DNA of 64,000 nt from Hymenoscyphus infarciens. Taxonomy: Eukaryota > Ascomycota > Leotiomycetes > Helotiales > Helotiaceae. Under the pieces are notes generated by a model. It saw only the letters and a list, made by a program, of their open reading frames with translations, was not told the DNA's origin and did not search any database. The DNA is taken from contig LLCB01000186.1 in NCBI GenBank assembly GCA_001414345.1, positions 52,888 through 116,887 on the forward strand, written 5' to 3'. Each line of letters starts with the position of its first letter. The stretch's first letter is position 1. Both the position numbers and the translations under genes were made by a program. Shown piece by piece: positions 57,991-64,000 of this stretch.

Positions 57991-58779
57991 TAATTTCGAA
58001 TATTCCTACTAGTTAGTATTTTATCTTAGGTTTTTATTATAAGTTTCTTATTAAGAGTAACTAGAATTAGAGAGTATTAATAGAGTTTTATAAATTTACT
58101 CTTTTACTTAATTCTTATCTAATTCTTATATATTAATCTATTTAGAGAGGAGTTAAGATAGTTCTAGCTATTCTAGATATTTAGTATAAAAGTCTTTTAA
58201 ATAATATAGTAAACCTTGAAAATTGTTTATAAGATATTAAGTAGGATCTAAATTATATCTAACCTATTTTACCTAGTACTATAGCTATCTTTTAAAAAGT
58301 CTATTACTAAGTATTTCTTATACCTCTTATTCTTATATATCTTAAATAATAGCTAATAGAGGCTCTAGAGCCTCTTATTCTAGTAGAGAGGTATTTAGAT
58401 TCTTTAAAAGTATATTAAAGGTAAAAATATTATAAATTAATAATTCTTTTAAAAGTTTTAGCTTATAGAAGTATCTTATATAATCTAGTATTTTAAAAGA
58501 TCCTATCTACTATTTAGTAAGCTTTTAGTTAAGACGATTTATCTTAAGATTCTTAGTAGATAAGTAGACTTTATCTCTAATATCCTAGTTAATAGCTCTT
58601 TAGTACTAATTTATACTATTCTCTATTCTTTTCTAAGCTTTATTTATATTATCTTTAGCTATCTTCTAAGTAGAGTATATATATTAAGCTACTTTTACTA
58701 CCTTATTATAGTTAAGATATTTCTAGAGAATAAAAGTCTTTAGTATATTCTAGTTCTATAAAGTCCTTAAGTTAAGTCT

Positions 58780-61200
58780 AAACTTAAGCTAATAAGAGGT
58801 TATACTAATAGATAAGTATAGAAGTATTATTTATACTTTATCTATTAGAGAGATTAATTTACTCTAGTTATCTTAATAGTAGGTTATAAAAGGCCTTAGT
58901 CTCTAATTAATATATTAGTTTATTATCTCTATCTATTTATCTATCTATTTATAGTAAATAGTACTAAGCTTAAGCTTAATACTAATTATTTAATAAAATT
59001 TAGTCTAAAATAATAATATAAATTAAGGTTCTTAATTAGATATAATTAATTTAGAGTAGTAACTAAAATAGTAAATCTATTAAATAAAAAGTTTAGCTAG
59101 TCTTTTAGTATCTATAGTTAAGTAGTAGAGTATTAATACTAAATTCTTTCTAAGTTAGTTAATAAATACTAATATAGTATTAAATCTATATTTATCTTTT
59201 AAGAATAATTTAAAATCTATATATAAATATTATATAGAATAGTTAGATACTAGTAGAGAGTAAAGAAAACCTTATTACTTAGTTTATTAAGAATAAAAGT
59301 ATTTATAGACTTAATAATTTATTATATACCTCTTATAGTCTAAACCTAGTCTAACCTAGTAGTAGTATTATACTAATAACTAGTATATCTTTTTTATACT
59401 TAGATAAGTACTAGATACTTAGTTATAAACTTCTTAGATTAGTCTTATATAGAGTTTAGTATTCTTTTAAATATAAAGTTAATCTTTAAAGAGTAGTAGG
59501 TTATCTAATAAGAGGTAGTATCTATCTAAAAGTTTATAATATTCTTTTTAAAAAGAGCTTAGATTATCTTCTTTTAACTTCTAAATTATATTTAAACTTA
59601 TTCCTAAAATAATATTTAACTAAATTATATTAAGAGATATAGACTATTCTTATAAAAAGGTCTAAGTAAGTTTAGTATTAATTTAGAGGTTTAAATAATT
59701 AGATATTAAAAGAGTATATAAGTAGCTATCTACTTTAGCTTAATTATAGGTTTTTAAGTCTTATTTATATTAAGTTAATATATCTACTTTTTAATTACTC
59801 TTCTTAAATATAAAATAGATTTAAAAGTTAAAGTCTAATAAAAACTCTATCTATTAGACTTATTTAGCTATAAGTAGCTTAGTTATTATAAAGTATTCTA
59901 ATAATCTATAATCTAAATATATATTAATATACTTCTAATATAATATAAGTTTAAAGTACTATTTCTTAAAAGCTTTTATAATAGTAGATAGCTTTTTATT
60001 ATAGATTTTCTAGTTTAATTTATAGCTAATTAGAATATATAAGTAGAACTTAATAAAGTACTAAAAGCTATTATACTATTATAAGAATATATCTACTATT
60101 ACTTCTTCTAAGAAGTCTATTTCTAGTTTTATATTATAATTAGAGTTAAAGTAGTATAAGGTTTAAATTATAAGTAGCCTAGTCTTTTATATTTTAAAAG
60201 CTTCTTTATATTTAAGTATTTATAAAAATAGCTTTATAAAGTATATTATTATAGTTAAGAGTTTAGTAATTTTAATATATTCTTTAATAAATTATCTATA
60301 GAATCTTATAAACCCTAAGTAAGACTTTATATTTATTATAGTATTAGGTTAGACCTAGTTCTATAAAGGCTTTACTTTTTTAAGATTAACTTTAAGTCTT
60401 TTTATAATTAAGATAAATCTTAAATATTTAACTTTAATAATACTAAATTTACTTTTCTTTATATTTATTTAAAGTTCTACTTCTTAGAGCTGATTTAGAA
60501 CCTTCTTAATCTATTTCTTTTATTCTTTAATAGTATTTAAATAAATTAAAATATTATTTAAATAAGTAATATAGAAGTTATTTAAATAGTTAATTAAGAT
60601 AATATTTATATATTATTATATAGCGATTACAGAAGCTATATCGAGAGCATAGAATAAGCAAAGTGAAGTTAAAGTAGATACTTGATTCCTTGAACTATAG
60701 AGGAGAGCATAAGGCTTTAAATACTATGCTCCTCGCTTAAAAGGTAGAGATCATCAGGTGATCCTTTGTCTGACCTACCTTTGTCCCGTGACATATTAAT
60801 AAGTAGTAAAGCTATTATAGAGTTTAAAAGAGAGAACTTTATATTTATATATATTATACTTAGTTTTAAATATAGTTATCTCTTTTAAGTTAAAGTCTAT
60901 TTAAATATAATAGAAAGCTTATCTAATATCTAATTTAGTAAAGATTTTAGCTATTCTTATTCTAAAAAGGAGCTTATTAATATAAGAGATTAGATAAGGA
61001 TTATTTTAGATTAAAACGTTTAGCTTCTTATAATTAATATAGAACTATAACTTATTATTATTAGCCTTTTTAATAAAGAGTACTAGAAAAGTAAAAGAGC
61101 TATTACTATTAATAATAAACCTCTTATCTAGGTTCTTTATAAGATACTCCTTTATAGCTTTAAGCTCTATAGTTAACTATTAATATAAAAGTAAAAAGAA
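58780..61200 (-). pseudogene. pol of Element 3 (RT, RNase H, integrase), interrupted
   Basis: The RT reads LDKRFIINSNSSFTFLVLFIKKA, matching the usual Gypsy start S.S..SP.LFVKK, then LQFYINYKKLNVLI, FTKLDIR and KYKVLSFKL. The frame then meets the 175-bp insertion (60619-60793); beyond it come YINIILINYL and YLNNILIYLNTIKE, with both Asp of the YxDD box now Asn. RNase H and integrase follow in order. Phase is kept across the insertion if one TSD is removed. TAA/TAG replace Gln/Trp codons throughout. The enzyme is inactive. Confidence 0.85.
60619..60793 (-). mobile_element. young solo LTR (Copia/Gypsy-like) inserted in Element 3 RT
   Basis: These 175 bp have normal TpG/CpA content inside a RIP-mutated gene. 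On the minus strand it starts TGTCACGGGACAAAGG, contains TATTTAAAGCC as a possible TATA box, and ends CGCTATA (perhaps CA changed to TA). TATTA flanks it on both sides (60614-60618 and 60794-60798). Deleting the insert plus one TATTA restores the RT reading frame exactly across the conserved stretch before the DD box. The parent family has no other copy in this window. Confidence 0.85.
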
Positions 61201-63948
61201 GTTAGAAAGTAACTTATTTAAAGTAATCTTATAGTTATATTTATAATAAGAAGAGAGCTTATTAAAAACTACTTTTAAGAATATGTCTTTATAAAAAGAA
61301 TAATATTTTAGAAGTTAAGCTTATATTAGAGCTTTTATATTATTATTATTTTAAAGAGAGACTAATCTTTTATTAATAATCTAATCTAGCTTATAAATAC
61401 TAGTTATATAGAATTCTAAGTTAAGTTATTTTATATTAAAGTATATAGTATTTATACTTATTTTACTAATAAAAGAGTATAAAGTTTAGCTTTTTAAAGC
61501 TATACTAGTAGTTTAAAAAGGTTTTAGACTAGAGTTAGAGGTTAAAGTTTTAAAAGATATTATTATTATAAATAAAAGTAATAATATAACTATATTTATA
61601 AGTCTATTCTTTTTATATCTTTCTTATTAATAGATTATATATTCCTTTTAATTTATATCTAACTAGTAATTTATAATAGATTTCTAGTTCTAGCTAGAAA
61701 GTAAAAGTAAGATCTTCTTACTAAAGTAAAGAGTTAAAGAGTAATTAACTAGCTAAGTAATCTAGCTTTTTAAAAGGTTAAGAAGAACTTTAAAATAGTT
61801 TAACTACTTATTACTAATAATTAAGTCTTACTATTTAAGGTCTAAGATAATAAAGAGGTAGTTATAAATATAATATTTATTTATATTTAGATATAGTTAT
61901 ATAAACTAAGTTATCTAGCTTTTAGTACTATTATTATATTTATAAATAAATACTAAATAAGATAGTTTCTAGATTTATAAACCTATTACTTTTAATAATT
62001 ATAAAGCTAGAAGTTAATTTAGAAATAAGTACTTATTTACTTTTATATTTACTAAAGCTTATATTTTAATACTATATCTCTATATACTAAGAGTAGTATT
62101 TATAAGGAACTATTTTCTTCTTATAAGCTTAGAAAGGTTAAGTCTAGCTAAATTATATTTATATAAGCTTAGAAAGGTATTTTTACTTAGGCTTCTTTAT
62201 TTTCCTCTTAACTTAGGTTAAAGTTAGAGTACTCTTTAAATAGTTATTCTTTCTTAAGTTAATTATCTATTTTATTAATACTAAGTAGATTAAGATAGTT
62301 AAGCTTAATATACCTAGGTTTCTTATAATTAAAACACTTTATACTAGTAAGGAATTAGTCTATAGATAAAGTCTTTAATCTTTTACTAGTAAAAGAAAGC
62401 TTAAAAGTTTAAAAAGTCTTTTAAGAAGTAGAATAAAGTCTATATAAGAGTAATAAAGGTTTTATAACTAAACTAGATAAGGATTAGTTAGTATTAAGCT
62501 TTTAGTATAAAGAGCTTATTACTACTAGTTTTTCTATACTTATTATACTAGTTATATATAACTTAGTATTTTAGTATTATTCCTTATCTATAAATAAAAG
62601 GTCTCTTACTATCTTATTAAAATTAGTATTCTAGTATCTCTTACTATTAACTAATTAGTTTCTAAGCTAAAGTATAAGCTTCTCTTATATATAGTAGAAT
62701 TTATCTTACTCTAATACTTCTCTAAGTATTATTATACTTAAAAAGCAACTTTTAAATTCTATAAAACTTTCTCTTATATAACTCTTCTATTCTATCTAAA
62801 GAGACTAAAAGGCGTTCTAAGTATCCTTCTTCTTATAACTAGTTAGATAGTAAGTATTAAGAAGTTTAATTATTTCTTTATAATCTTTAAATATTATCTT
62901 ACTTATATTAGACTTATATTAAGACTCTAAGTAGTTTTAAGTAAGTTTCGTTATCGTTCTCTAAATAAGAGCTTTATAAGTTAAAAGCGTCTAATAATAG
63001 TTAGTGTTTATATAGAGTTAATTATATATTAATATTCTCTATTACTTATATATAAGTAAAATACTATTATCTAAAAGTTTAATTTTCTCTATAATCTTAC
63101 TTTTAATAGATTAAAAAGCTTTTAAAGTACTTTTAGGTTATAAGTATAGAGTAGGTTATTATAAGAAAGGAATATTAAAGATAGGGTTTCGCTTCTAATA
63201 ATAGTTTAAAAGAATAAAAAGAGGTATTTATATAGGTTAAATAAGACTTAGACTTTAGTTATTATTTAATAGTTATTAACTAATTTACTATACTAAATCT
63301 AATAATTAAATAATCTAGTTATCTTACTCTAAAATTCTCTCTTCTTTTTCTTAATCCTTAGCCTTTATAGCTTAGATTATATCTTATATCTCGTTTATAT
63401 TAGAAAAGTCTTATTAATCTCTTTAGCTTCTAAGTATTAAGCTTTTATCTTTATTATTCTTAGGCTTCTTAGTATTCTTAAGAGTATAGTACTAAGTTAG
63501 AGACCTTTCTATAAAGGCTTAACTTTATTTCTTAAAAGAGAGCTCTATACTTAGAAGTAGAGCTTAGAAGAGACTTAGAGTCGCTCTAGATTTTAATATA
63601 TTAAATATTAAATTAGAAGAGAGAGAGTAAGATTAGATTTAAAAGCCTTCTAAATAACTATAATAAGTTAACTTATTTACTAAACCTAGGGTTATTAGAA
63701 CTCTTAAGAATACTTAGTATATTCTAATCTCTTAATATATCTATAATACGATTTTTACTAGCTATTTATATAGATACTAAACCCTAGTATTACTAGCTAT
63801 CTAAGTAGTCTTTAATTACCTAGCTATATAAGAATACTATTATAATATTCTAAATTAAAAGTAAATCGACTTTTAAATAAAGAGTAGTAATAAGCTTAAA
63901 AGAGATATTATTAAAGCTATTACTAGTAAAGAAGAGTTATTATTTTTA

Positions 63949-64000
63949 TATAATAGTATAAAATATATATAACTATAGTAGAGGTATATAAGAGTATATA
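63949..64000 (-). repeat. LTR copy C (5' LTR of Element 3), truncated by the window edge
   Basis: TATAATAGTATAAAATATATA matches the start of copies A and B after C-to-T/G-to-A changes and continues with AACTATAGTAGAGG. Only the first 52 bases lie in the window. Confidence 0.7.

Larger units (their letters stand above)
56184..64000 (-). mobile_element. Element 3: RIP-mutated Gypsy-type LTR retrotransposon, partial (runs off window)
   Basis: A minus-strand element between LTR B (56184-56679) and LTR C (from 63949). Minus-strand motifs in order: RT at about 61.18-60.3 kb (IELKAIKEYLIKNLDKRF, FTKLDIR, YLNNILIY), RNase H at about 60.2-59.78 kb (KLSTIIKAFKKQ, DYRLLEYFIITKLL), integrase core at about 59.16-58.78 kb (QIISIKLKLSTIYYKQ). 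Catalytic Asp codons have become Asn. These sequences belong to a different Gypsy lineage from Elements 1 and 2. The remaining 1.6 kb (58.3-56.7 kb) before the 3' LTR is unassigned. A young solo LTR interrupts the RT gene. Confidence 0.82.

Overview
The window looks like nuclear DNA of a filamentous ascomycete (Pezizomycotina). The evidence is short GT-AG introns in the protein genes, a Ypt1/Rab1 gene almost identical to the fungal consensus, a HET-domain (heterokaryon incompatibility) gene, and large AT-rich blocks with almost no TpG or CpA dinucleotides. In those blocks reading frames are broken by TAA and TAG but almost never TGA, the signature of repeat-induced point mutation (RIP). I cannot name the genus.

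Layout. 1-5331 is gene-poor DNA of balanced composition with one odd degenerate repeat array (about 180-930). 5332-7945 is the only housekeeping block: a conserved, probably mitochondrial protein (minus) divergent from the five-exon YPT1 gene (plus). 7946-13662 has no convincing gene. 13663-14486 and 30069-30857 are the two halves of one HET-domain gene, split by a 15.6-kb LTR retrotransposon (Element 1, 14487-30068) with a perfect GTCTG target duplication; the HET frame reads straight across the empty site. 32343-33404 is a BTB/POZ gene (minus). 34764-48503 is a related 13.7-kb retrotransposon in the opposite orientation (Element 2). 48504-52860 is balanced DNA without a recognisable gene. 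52861-64000 is RIP-mutated repeats: a solo LTR of the Element 1 family (53270-53453, TSD CGTAT), two LTRs of another family around a tandem-repeat block (54014-56679), and most of a minus-strand Gypsy element (Element 3) that runs off the right edge. Element 3's reverse transcriptase is interrupted by a young, un-RIPed solo LTR (60619-60793).

Most interesting result. Elements 1 and 2 are Gypsy-type retrotransposons (protease, RT, RNase H, integrase, C-terminal chromodomain) with 183-bp LTRs, but each carries 6-8 kb of extra sequence after the chromodomain. Despite RIP, this DNA keeps very long uninterrupted reading phases: 1,183 codons in Element 1 (26270-29821) and a phase ending at 35023 in Element 2. 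The two encode a homologous protein: three motifs occur in the same order with spacings of 245 and 246 codons, then 158 and 157 codons. I do not recognise this protein family. It appears to be a conserved accessory gene, or a C-terminal extension of pol, of a giant chromovirus-like element. A Tyr-rich stretch may be a Cys-rich domain disguised by RIP.

No rRNA, convincing tRNA or CRISPR array was seen. Limits: homology statements rest on motifs read by eye, and boundaries inside RIP-mutated elements are approximate.
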